48,649 nt of DNA, from NCBI GenBank assembly GCA_947074345.1, contig CAMTPH010000001.1, positions 1 to 48,649 of the forward strand, given 5' to 3'. Of this stretch, positions 28,103 through 35,613 are shown piece by piece (the first letter of the stretch is position 1; every line of letters begins with the position of its first letter). The notes beneath the pieces are model-generated. The model worked only from the letters and a program-made list of their open reading frames with translations, did no database searches and had not been told where the DNA came from. A program made the position numbers and the translations under genes. Source of the stretch: an uncultured Bacteroides sp. (GTDB taxonomy: Bacteria > Bacteroidota > Bacteroidia > Bacteroidales > Bacteroidaceae).

Positions 28103-28139
28103 AGTAAAGATGTAGATGATTCATGTCTACATCTTTACT
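28103..28139 (+). terminator. 14-bp hairpin between DUF4954 and the lipoprotein gene
   Basis: Perfect arms 28103-28116 and 28126-28139 (AGTAAAGATGTAGA and its complement) with a nine-base loop. The following sequence TGTTTATA is only weakly T-rich. It could end the DUF4954 transcript, but since a good promoter lies upstream of it, it would also form the 5' end of the next mRNA. Confidence 0.55.
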
Positions 28140-28172
28140 TGTTTATATCTCACAAACAAACTATTCTATATT

Positions 28173-29150
28173 ATGAAAATGCTTAACTACAAAGTACTCT
28201 CTGTACTAGCTTTACTAACAATGATGGTAGCCTGCAACTCAGACCAGATAGAGGATATCCCTATCGAACTAACACATGACATACGGCTCGTAGGCAATTG
28301 GGCAAAACAAACTAATGTGTTAGACTATCTAGTCGATGAAATGAACCTATTCGAAGATGGTACAGGTAATTATATTAATAGTGAAACGCCTGGAACTCTT
28401 AAATGGGGAGTTCATAAAGTTAATGAAGAATCGTATTTAAAATTAGAATTGGATAATGGCATTGTAAATGATGTGAAGTATGACTTTACAGGGGCGCTTA
28501 TGACTTTGAATAGTCAAGAGAATTATCTATTAGATTTTCCGATTCTCGGCGAATGGTATCTTGCAGAGCTGAACCAAACCAACCAACAAATATATAACTG
28601 TGCATATACATTCTATCCCACAGGTACCGTTGCCTGCAAATACTTTGATAATACTGGTATAGTCTATTCAAAGAATGAGACCTGGTATCGTAATGCCAAT
28701 GGTGAGTTAATAATTTTGATAGGTAGTATGGATAAAAAACTATCTTATCAAATCAATAATCAAGTACTGACAGTTGAAGATGGAAACACTTTTGTACGCG
28801 ATAATAAGTGGTACTTCTATGGTGAATGGACTTCTATATACAACGAGAAAGGTAAAATCGAGGTCGATCAATATCCGTACAATACACTTAGCATCAATCG
28901 TTGGCTAGATGATAAAAATCACATCCACATTCATCACATTACAGATCAAGGTTATAATAGGAGAGACGAATTTATTTGGAGTGACCACAACGGCAATTTG
29001 CTTTATCTGGTTAATGATAGCGACGGTTATATGTTGAATTATAGATATAGGTACGATTTCACTACCAAACAATTCTATTTAGAGTTGAGCGAAGAAGACA
29101 AGCAAAGCTTTAAACAATATGTGGGTTATTGCAAAGTCGATAACAATTAA
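28173..29150 (+). CDS. lipoprotein with three lipocalin-like repeats
   Basis: The ATG at 28173 is preferred to an in-frame start at 28116, which lies inside the upstream hairpin. It gives a 325-residue protein with signal MKMLNYKVLSVLALLTMMVA and lipobox Cys21. Three segments each open with a G-x-W pair followed by a beta-rich stretch with a D/PTG turn: VGNWAKQTN...FEDGTGNY, LGEWYLAEL...YPTGTVACKY, and YGEWTSIYN. This is the habit of lipocalin-like domains common in Bacteroides lipoproteins. Role unknown. A second lipoprotein gene follows after 32 bp, likely in the same operon. Confidence 0.75.
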   Translation: MKMLNYKVLSVLALLTMMVACNSDQIEDIPIELTHDIRLVGNWAKQTNVLDYLVDEMNLFEDGTGNYINSETPGTLKWGVHKVNEESYLKLELDNGIVNDVKYDFTGALMTLNSQENYLLDFPILGEWYLAELNQTNQQIYNCAYTFYPTGTVACKYFDNTGIVYSKNETWYRNANGELIILIGSMDKKLSYQINNQVLTVEDGNTFVRDNKWYFYGEWTSIYNEKGKIEVDQYPYNTLSINRWLDDKNHIHIHHITDQGYNRRDEFIWSDHNGNLLYLVNDSDGYMLNYRYRYDFTTKQFYLELSEEDKQSFKQYVGYCKVDNN

Positions 29151-29182
29151 ACATCTAAGTCTAATAATAAAACGAATCCAAT

Positions 29183-30031
29183 ATGAAACTCATATATGCA
29201 TTGTTTTTTATTTTGTGTATCATTTCTTGTACATCAGAAAGCATCACAGATGATACTACAGAAACAATTACGACAGACCAAAAGGAGACAGAGTTTGAAC
29301 TGATACATTTAGCAAATGAGAATAAAGGAAATGTATTTCATCTGTTTACATTTCATATAGCGCTTAATGATCAAAACGTATCAAGTTTATATCAAAGCGA
29401 TTTAGAACAAAGATACGACTCTGTTACTTGGAGTATATCTAGTCAACGTGGTAGTATAAAAATATTTGAAGTAGAAAAAGCTCATGGATATACAGGCAGC
29501 AAACTGCTATGGCAGTGGTCGCATACATTTTATGTACCAGGCCAGTATGAAACATATCTACATGCCTATAAAAACAATGAAATTGTTCATAGCGACACAT
29601 TAACCGTTGATGTTGTCAACGAAAAAGATTTCTTAATGTATAACTGGGCAGAAATATCCTCAGCAGATAATACGTCAATAGGATTTGAAAATGTTATAAA
29701 TAATAATTTCAACCTCTGTGCTATAAGAACTACTTATGAGCGTACACCAGGGATAGAACTTTTCTTGTGGCAGAATATAGATGATGAAGATACATTTATA
29801 CAATATAGTGAGCACGAACTATATAATTATATTTCATCTATCTATAAACAGCCAACATACGATCGAAATGCGATTGATTTAATCGAAAAGTATCAAGAAC
29901 TATTTGCTCATCAAGAGCCAGATGCAGTTCCATATGCTATTTGGCTTACACCAAAGAATATTATCACTCTTTTGAAGAAAGAAAATGAAGAAATAAAACG
30001 CGTCTTGGTATATGCCGAACCTGCGGAATAA
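29183..30031 (+). CDS. lipoprotein of unknown function
   Basis: The 282-residue protein has signal MKLIYALFFILCIISC (lipobox Cys16), followed by a Thr-rich linker (about 17-35). A beta-rich domain (about 38-150) includes DSVTWSISSQRGSIKI and FYVPGQYETYLHAYKNNE, resembling a PKD/Ig-type fold. A C-terminal part (about 155-282) is less hydrophobic and includes PYAIWLTPKNIITLLKKEN. I do not recognise a family. It lies 32 bp after the lipocalin-like lipoprotein and before a hairpin at 30041. Confidence 0.7.
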   Translation: MKLIYALFFILCIISCTSESITDDTTETITTDQKETEFELIHLANENKGNVFHLFTFHIALNDQNVSSLYQSDLEQRYDSVTWSISSQRGSIKIFEVEKAHGYTGSKLLWQWSHTFYVPGQYETYLHAYKNNEIVHSDTLTVDVVNEKDFLMYNWAEISSADNTSIGFENVINNNFNLCAIRTTYERTPGIELFLWQNIDDEDTFIQYSEHELYNYISSIYKQPTYDRNAIDLIEKYQELFAHQEPDAVPYAIWLTPKNIITLLKKENEEIKRVLVYAEPAE

Positions 30032-30040
30032 TGAAATAGT

Positions 30041-30080
30041 GGAGCGATTTACAATTAAAAATAAATAGCTCCTTTATTTT
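30041..30080 (+). terminator. terminator after the lipoprotein pair
   Basis: An 11-position stem with one mismatch (30041-30051 with 30062-30072; GGAGC/GCTCC at the base) is followed by a T-rich run TTTATTTTT. Confidence 0.6.
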
Positions 30081-30131
30081 TAATATATATTTTATCATAA
30101 CGGTATGAATGAATTCATTTAAAACATAAGA

Positions 30132-30395
30132 CTATTGTTCTGCCCATTGGCGAATCACAATACTCTTTACGTCTACCCCAAACTCTTCTGCTTTCCTTAA
30201 AATATTTCTAGCCAGTTCGGCTTTTCTATCTTCGGGTGCATATCTAAAATACGCTTCAGCTGCACGTACATGTGTAGCATCGGGCATCGGGTACTCTCTT
30301 AAATCCGGCAATCCATAAGCCGAATCAGGTAATTCTCTCTTTTCTTCAGCGTTAAGCCTATCCTCACCTGGGTGGCTAATTCTAGACATCATCAT
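30132..30395 (-). CDS. small DUF6582-like cytoplasmic protein
   Basis: The 87-residue, highly charged protein contains YGLPDLREYPMPDATHVRAA followed by AYFRYAPEDRKAELARNIL and an EEFGVDV end. This order (YGLP, YPxPDxxHVRxA, F/YxxxxPEDxxELAxNI) is the mark of a small domain I know from phage structural or protease-associated proteins and from free-standing bacterial proteins (DUF6582). The start is ambiguous among three adjacent ATG codons. It is divergent from the gene at 30624, with a palindrome array between. No function is established. Confidence 0.65.
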   Translation of the reverse strand: MMMSRISHPGEDRLNAEEKRELPDSAYGLPDLREYPMPDATHVRAAEAYFRYAPEDRKAELARNILRKAEEFGVDVKSIVIRQWAEQ

Positions 30396-30485
30396 AATTT
30401 TCTATTTTTATTTCTATAACAAACAATGTGCACTAAAGGATGATGAATTATAGTTAAAGAGTCTTTTTGTTTATAATATTGTTTT

Positions 30486-30569
30486 TTGCCACCTCATTGG
30501 CAAAACCTTGCCAGTAGGTAGGCAACTCCTTGCCTGTGGGGTGGCAAAATCTTGCCAAAGGCTTGGCAA
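30486..30569. repeat. 22-bp-period palindrome array in a divergent intergenic region
   Basis: Three 16-bp palindromes, TGGCAAAACCTTGCCA (30498), AGGCAACTCCTTGCCT (30520) and TGGCAAAATCTTGCCA (30542), start exactly 22 bp apart. In the same phase there is a right half-site TTGCCA at 30486-30491 and a left half-site TGGCAA at 30564-30569. In the middle copy the outer base changes on both arms (T-A to A-T), keeping the symmetry. The last half-site overlaps the -33 element of the 30624 promoter. Confidence 0.8.
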
Positions 30570-30593
30570 TAAATCAAACATATTTTATCTTTG
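30563..30593 (+). promoter_or_regulatory. promoter of the 30624 gene
   Basis: TTG (30563-30565), 20 nt, TATCTTTG (30586-30593). The TTG is the start of the final TTGGCAA half-site of the palindrome array, so a protein bound there would block or touch RNA polymerase. Confidence 0.6.
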
Positions 30594-30623
30594 TGATATG
30601 TATAACCGAATAAGAGTCTGATT

Positions 30624-31025
30624 ATGAAGAATGAACGTATTACCCCCGAGCACATAACTTCTCTCAATGATAATGAGATATTTGTATTTGGCAGCAATCT
30701 GGCTGGTATGCATGGAGGTGGAGCAGCACGTTTCGCCTATAAAAAGCTAGGAGCACAAATGGGAATTGGTGTTGGCCCTACCGGTCAATGTTATGCTATA
30801 CCAACTATGCAAGGCGGAGTAGAGACTATTCGTCCTTATGTTGACGATTTTGTGAAATATGCGACAGCAAATCCATCATTACGTTTTTATGTTACAGAGA
30901 TTGGTTGCGGTATAGCCGGATTTACACCAGAACAGATAGCTCCTCTTTTCTTATCGACTCGCAATTTAGAGAATGTATATCTACCCGAACGTTTTTGGCG
31001 TGTATTCGACTCGTACTATAATTAA
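30624..31025 (+). CDS. A1S_2505-like (phage non-structural type) small protein
   Basis: The 133-residue protein has the sequence NDNEIFVFGSNLAGMHGGGA near the N-terminus, then GIGVGPTGQCYAIPTMQGG, and VTEIGCGIAGFTPEQIAPLF near residue 100. These Gly-rich loops and the IFVFGSNLxGxHGxGAA signature are those of a small family found in phages and bacteria and named after A. baumannii A1S_2505; the loops recall a macrodomain-like nucleotide-binding fold. The biochemical role is unproven. It has its own promoter, which overlaps the palindrome array, and stands alone. Confidence 0.7.
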   Translation: MKNERITPEHITSLNDNEIFVFGSNLAGMHGGGAARFAYKKLGAQMGIGVGPTGQCYAIPTMQGGVETIRPYVDDFVKYATANPSLRFYVTEIGCGIAGFTPEQIAPLFLSTRNLENVYLPERFWRVFDSYYN

Positions 31026-31088
31026 TTTTTGATAGTATAATGAGAAACATCATCCTGATTATCGAGTAATAAAATATGACTCGATTTG

Positions 31089-31118
31089 TTTGTTGTATTA
31101 ATTTCTTTCTTATTTTTG
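31089..31118 (+). promoter_or_regulatory. promoter of the GH53 gene
   Basis: TTTG (31089-31092), 18 nt, TATTTTTG (31111-31118), 28 bp before the ATG at 31146. The GH53 gene therefore seems to have a promoter separate from susCDEF. Confidence 0.5.
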
Positions 31119-31145
31119 TCTATCTAACATCAAATACAACGAATA

Positions 31146-32192
31146 ATGAAAAACATGAAATGGTTTGCACTTATTATATTATGTGCATATGTAATACTTG
31201 CATGCTCAAATGATGAAAACACGAAGACTGAGACTCCCGAACCAGTAAACACTGATTTTGCTAAAGGTGCCGATATAAGCTGGGTAACCGAAATGGAAAG
31301 CAAAGGCATTGCTTTCAAAAACTCTAACAATGTTACAACTGATTGTTTTGCTCTGATGAAAGAAGTCGGAATGAACGCTATTCGCCTACGCGTATGGGTA
31401 GATCCTACTGATGGTTGGTGTGGCAAAGAGGATGTTGTTAATAAAGCTGTTCGTGCTCACAATCTAGGATTGGATATCATGATTGACTTTCACTATAGTG
31501 ACTCGTGGGCCGATCCAGGTAAACAAAATAAACCCGCTGCTTGGGAAACGATGAATCTTAGCCAACTGAAAGTTGCGATTGCCGATCATACTAAAGATGT
31601 GCTGAATGCTTTGAAGGCAGAGGGCATCACTCCTAAATGGGTACAAGTAGGCAATGAAACTCGCAATGGTATGTTGTGGCCCGAGGGTAAGTTATGGGAT
31701 GAAAACGGCTCTTTGAACAGATGGTCTGAATATGCTCAAATGAGTAATGCGGGTTATGACGCTACAAAATCTGTTTTTCCAAATGCAATAGTTATTGTAC
31801 ATATACATAATGGATGGGAAGATAATGTTTGGTGGTTCAAAGATTTTAAATCTAACGGTGGTAAGTGGGATATGATAGGCTTATCGCTCTATCCACAAAC
31901 AGAAGCTAACTATACTTGGACACAATTAAACGAGAAATGTATTGACCAAATCAAAAAGTTGGGCGATACGTATAACACACCTGTAATGGTTTGCGAGATA
32001 GGCACAAAACAAAGTAACGAATCACTGGCATCACAAATATTAAATGATTTCATGACGAAAGCAAAAGCACTAAACCAATGTGCTGGAGTATTCTATTGGG
32101 AACCACAATGCTATGGTGGATGGAAGAACTACGATATGGGCGCATTCAATGTAAGCGGTAAACCTTCTCTAGCATTAAGTGCTTTTAAATAA
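31146..32192 (+). CDS. GH53 arabinogalactan endo-beta-1,4-galactanase lipoprotein
   Basis: The enzyme cuts beta-1,4-galactan, the side chain of pectic rhamnogalacturonan I and type I arabinogalactan. The 348-residue protein has a lipoprotein signal (lipobox VILAC, Cys20), a short linker, and a complete GH53 barrel. Family landmarks are GADISWVTEMESKG (about 41-54), NAIRLRVWVDP, DIMIDFHYSDSWADPGKQ, the acid/base Glu171 in WVQVGNETRNGMLWPEG, HIHNGWEDN, and the nucleophile Glu284 in PVMVCEIGTK. It should be anchored in the outer membrane, and starts 382 bp before the susC4 operon. It names the likely substrate of this locus. Confidence 0.93.
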   Translation: MKNMKWFALIILCAYVILACSNDENTKTETPEPVNTDFAKGADISWVTEMESKGIAFKNSNNVTTDCFALMKEVGMNAIRLRVWVDPTDGWCGKEDVVNKAVRAHNLGLDIMIDFHYSDSWADPGKQNKPAAWETMNLSQLKVAIADHTKDVLNALKAEGITPKWVQVGNETRNGMLWPEGKLWDENGSLNRWSEYAQMSNAGYDATKSVFPNAIVIVHIHNGWEDNVWWFKDFKSNGGKWDMIGLSLYPQTEANYTWTQLNEKCIDQIKKLGDTYNTPVMVCEIGTKQSNESLASQILNDFMTKAKALNQCAGVFYWEPQCYGGWKNYDMGAFNVSGKPSLALSAFK

Positions 32193-32574
32193 CTAAAACT
32201 AATCTTTATAAAAGAGGGATTGTGGCATTATTGTATTAAACGATAATAACTACATCTTTCGCTTTTGGATAGCATTATTGAGTAAAGTGTTGATAAAGGG
32301 TAACATATCTTTGTGCTATCCACATAATATTTTTGTGGTTCTTGTTTAGATATCTCTAAGTTGCAAACGTTTGCATTAAGAAGAATATATATTTTATATC
32401 ATTTTTTATTTAAATGGTTGCTGGAAATTTAATTTTGTAGTGTCTTGATATGTAGTAAGTACTCTGATACTTGATAAAACATACATGAAATCTAAAGAAA
32501 AATACACAGATAGAGCGACTCTATCTACACGATATTATTATAAATTTTAATTGTTAACTTTAATTTTTTAATAC
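32193..32574 (+). other. regulatory gap upstream of susC4
   Basis: This 382-base gap has several -7-like matches (TATCTTTG 32306-32313, TATTTTTG 32328-32335, TAATTTTG 32430-32437), none with a well-spaced TTG, so the real start is uncertain. It also holds the LacI-type palindrome at 32362-32375, an 8-bp hairpin AGATAGAG-CGA-CTCTATCT (32508-32526), and a 21-codon open reading frame at 32485-32550. Confidence 0.55.
32362..32375. promoter_or_regulatory. LacI-family type operator palindrome
   Basis: TGCAAACGTTTGCA is a perfect 14-bp palindrome with a central CG, the classic shape of LacI/GalR-family operators. In other phyla, sugar repressors such as MalR bind GCAAACGTTTGC-like sites. It lies 200 bp before the susC4 ATG. 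No LacI-family gene is in the window. Confidence 0.6.
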
Positions 32575-35500
32575 ATGAAGCAAGTTAATCTTAGAATCTA
32601 CAAAGTGATTCTTCCCTTATTATTAGGGCTTTTCATGTCTATTGGTGTTTATGCACAACAGGTTACTGTGAGAGGGCATGTTAAAGATGCTCTAGGTGAA
32701 CCTATGATGGGCGCAAATGTCATAGAAAAGGCAAATCCCGATAATGGAACAATCGTCGACTTAGACGGTAATTTTGTATTAACAGTGCCACAAGGTGCTA
32801 TCATCCAAGTTTCTTTTATTGGTTATAAAACGATAGATGTAGCTGCTGCACCTACGCTTAATATTACCATGGAAGATGATTCTGAACTATTGGAAGCTGT
32901 TGTTGTAATTGGTTATGGTTCTGTTAAGAAGAACGACTTAACCGGTTCGGTGACCGCTATCAAAGCCGACGAAATTAATCGTGGTGCTATCACTTCTCCT
33001 GAACAAATGCTACAAGGTAAAGTTCCAGGGTTGTTGGTAACTCCTGCATCAGGTGCTCCAGGCGAATCGGCTACTATCCGTATTCGTGGTGCTGCATCTC
33101 TTTATGCATCAAATGATCCGTTGATCGTTATTGACGGTGTACCTATCACAGGTGAAGGTGGTGCAGGTATGGGTAACCCTCTATCTTCAGTTAATCCTAA
33201 CGATATTGAATCTTATACTGTATTGAAAGATGCTTCTGCAACTGCTATCTATGGTTCGCGTGCGTCTAATGGTGTAATCATCATTACTACTAAAAAAGGT
33301 ACAGGAAGCAAAATGCAAGTTAGCTACAACTCTAGCTACAGTTTGAAACAAAATACATCTACTACTGATGTAATGACTGGTGATGAATTCCGTGCTTATG
33401 TTACAGAACAATACGGAACTGAATCATATCGTGGTCAAACAATCCAATCTTTAATGGGTACTGCTAATACTGATTGGCAAAAAATGATCTATCGTACAGC
33501 GTTCTCTACAGACCAAAACGTTAGTTTATATGGTAATGCTAGAGGCTCTTTCCCATATCGTTTAAGTGTAGGTTACAACTACGATGAGGCTACATTGAAA
33601 GTTGGTGATAGCCAACGTGCAAATGTTGGTATTACATTGGCTCCTAAGTTCTTGAAAGATCACTTATCATTCAATGTTAACTTAAAAGGTATCTACAATC
33701 ATACTAACTATGCTAACTCAGGTGCTATTGGTAATGCTATCGCATTTGACCCTACTCAATCTGCATACTTCTTGAATGCTGACGGTTCAAATAATACTGA
33801 TCTATGTAATGGATATTGGAACTGGTTATCTTCTGATGGTTCAGCTAATACAATGGCTAGCGTAAACCCACTATCTCAATTGTATGATAACTCTAACAAG
33901 AATCATACACTACGTTCTATTGGTAACTTCCAAGCAGATTATAAAATTCATGGTTTCGAAGAGTTGCGTTTTAACTTAAACTTAGGTTATGACATCTCTA
34001 GAACTGAAGGTAAAACATATGCTCAACTTGGCTCATTTACTTCTATGTCTAATGCTGCCGAAGATTATTTGAATGATTATACAAACTATAACGCTAATAC
34101 ATTATTAGAGTTTTATGGTAACTATAACAAAGAAATAAATAAGAACCGTATCGATGTGATGGCTGGTTACTCTTGGCAACACAACTATGTGAAATACAAC
34201 CAAACTAAATACTTTAACAGCAATAGAGACGAAGTTTATCAAGTTTCTCCTAAAGATGCTAAAGAGTACTATCTAATCTCTTTCTTTGGTCGTGTTAACT
34301 ACTCATACGATTCTAGATATTTATTTACTGCTTCTTTGCGTGATGATGCTTCTTCTCGTTTCTCTAAAAAGAATCGTTGGGGTCTATTCCCATCAGTAGC
34401 TGCTGCATGGAATATCGCTCAAGAATCATTCTTATTAGATTCAAAAGCTATCTCTTCTTTGAAACTTCGTTTTGGTTGGGGTAAAACTGGTCAACAAGAT
34501 ATTGGTATGGACCGCTGCTATGCTTACATGGCTAAATATACTGAATCATCTTCTTTGACTGCTATGATTCCTTGGAATGGTGGCTGGATTACAACTCTTG
34601 CTCCTAATGCATACAATCCAGATATCAAATGGGAAACTACAGAAACATATAACGTTGGTCTTGACTTTGGCTTCTTAAATAACCGTATCAACGGTTCGGT
34701 AGATGCTTACCTTCGCAAAACTTACGATTTGTTGAACGTGGTAACTACTCCAATGGGTTCTAACTTCTCGAATACTGTAATCTCGAATGTGGGTAACATG
34801 GAAAATAAAGGTATCGAGTTGAATGTGAACTTCATTCCTATCGAAACAAAAGATTTGCGTTGGACTATCAACTGGAATGGTACATTGCAAAAAACTAAGA
34901 TCACTAAATTGACAAATGTTCCATCTGACGACTATATCGGTGTACAAGTAGGTTCTGGTATGGGTGGTACTGGTGGCAACACTTCACTTTATCGTGTAGG
35001 TTATACTCCTTATACTTATTTCTTGTATCAACAAGCTTATGACGAAAATGGTAATGCATTGCAAAACGTATTCGTTGATCGCGATGGTGATGGTGAGATT
35101 ACTGAAAAAGACCGTTATATCACAGGTAAGAGCATCACTCCTAAGTTCTTCTTTGGTATTGGTACTCAACTTACATACAAAAACTGGGATTTCGGATTTA
35201 ATGGACACGCTTCATTCGGTGGCTATGCTTTGAATAAAGTAAATATGGGTAACTCTACTTCTTACTCAGATGATTACTCAAAAGGCTATTTGAATAACCT
35301 TTCTACTTATTGCTTGCAAACTGGTTGGACTGCTGCAAATACTGAACAACAAAAATATTCTGATATGTTCCTTGAAAAAGCTTCATTCTTCAAAATGGAT
35401 GATATCAACTTAGGATATACTTTCAGAAATATCAGAAACTGGAATGGTAATATTCGTGTAGCTGCATCTGTACAAAATGTATTTACTATTACTAAATACA

Positions 35501-35598
35501 AAGGTATGGACCCTGAATTAACTGTAGCTGATGGTGTAGACGATAACTTGATTCCTCGTCCACGTCTATACACTATACGTCTAAACATTAACTTCTAA
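32575..35598 (+). CDS. SusC-type TonB-linked transporter of the GH53 locus
   Basis: The 1007-residue protein has a signal peptide (about 1-28, ending GVYAQ), a carboxypeptidase-D-like domain (about 30-105; PMMGANVIEKANPDNGTIVD), a plug with ATAIYGSRASNGVIIITTKK (about 220-240), and a beta-barrel ending in YTIRLNINF. It is only distantly related to the three SusC proteins to the left and lacks their shared leader. It heads susC-susD-susE-susF, the order known from the B. thetaiotaomicron starch system, but lies downstream of a galactanase. It should import galacto-oligosaccharides, though alpha-glucan is not ruled out. Confidence 0.93.
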   Translation: MKQVNLRIYKVILPLLLGLFMSIGVYAQQVTVRGHVKDALGEPMMGANVIEKANPDNGTIVDLDGNFVLTVPQGAIIQVSFIGYKTIDVAAAPTLNITMEDDSELLEAVVVIGYGSVKKNDLTGSVTAIKADEINRGAITSPEQMLQGKVPGLLVTPASGAPGESATIRIRGAASLYASNDPLIVIDGVPITGEGGAGMGNPLSSVNPNDIESYTVLKDASATAIYGSRASNGVIIITTKKGTGSKMQVSYNSSYSLKQNTSTTDVMTGDEFRAYVTEQYGTESYRGQTIQSLMGTANTDWQKMIYRTAFSTDQNVSLYGNARGSFPYRLSVGYNYDEATLKVGDSQRANVGITLAPKFLKDHLSFNVNLKGIYNHTNYANSGAIGNAIAFDPTQSAYFLNADGSNNTDLCNGYWNWLSSDGSANTMASVNPLSQLYDNSNKNHTLRSIGNFQADYKIHGFEELRFNLNLGYDISRTEGKTYAQLGSFTSMSNAAEDYLNDYTNYNANTLLEFYGNYNKEINKNRIDVMAGYSWQHNYVKYNQTKYFNSNRDEVYQVSPKDAKEYYLISFFGRVNYSYDSRYLFTASLRDDASSRFSKKNRWGLFPSVAAAWNIAQESFLLDSKAISSLKLRFGWGKTGQQDIGMDRCYAYMAKYTESSSLTAMIPWNGGWITTLAPNAYNPDIKWETTETYNVGLDFGFLNNRINGSVDAYLRKTYDLLNVVTTPMGSNFSNTVISNVGNMENKGIELNVNFIPIETKDLRWTINWNGTLQKTKITKLTNVPSDDYIGVQVGSGMGGTGGNTSLYRVGYTPYTYFLYQQAYDENGNALQNVFVDRDGDGEITEKDRYITGKSITPKFFFGIGTQLTYKNWDFGFNGHASFGGYALNKVNMGNSTSYSDDYSKGYLNNLSTYCLQTGWTAANTEQQKYSDMFLEKASFFKMDDINLGYTFRNIRNWNGNIRVAASVQNVFTITKYKGMDPELTVADGVDDNLIPRPRLYTIRLNINF

Positions 35599-35613
35599 CG
35601 ATTGACTAGTATT

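Noticed and set aside
30486..30569. CRISPR array
   Set aside because: The period is only 22 bp with 16-bp palindromic units and no unique spacers of 30 bp or more; no cas genes are present.
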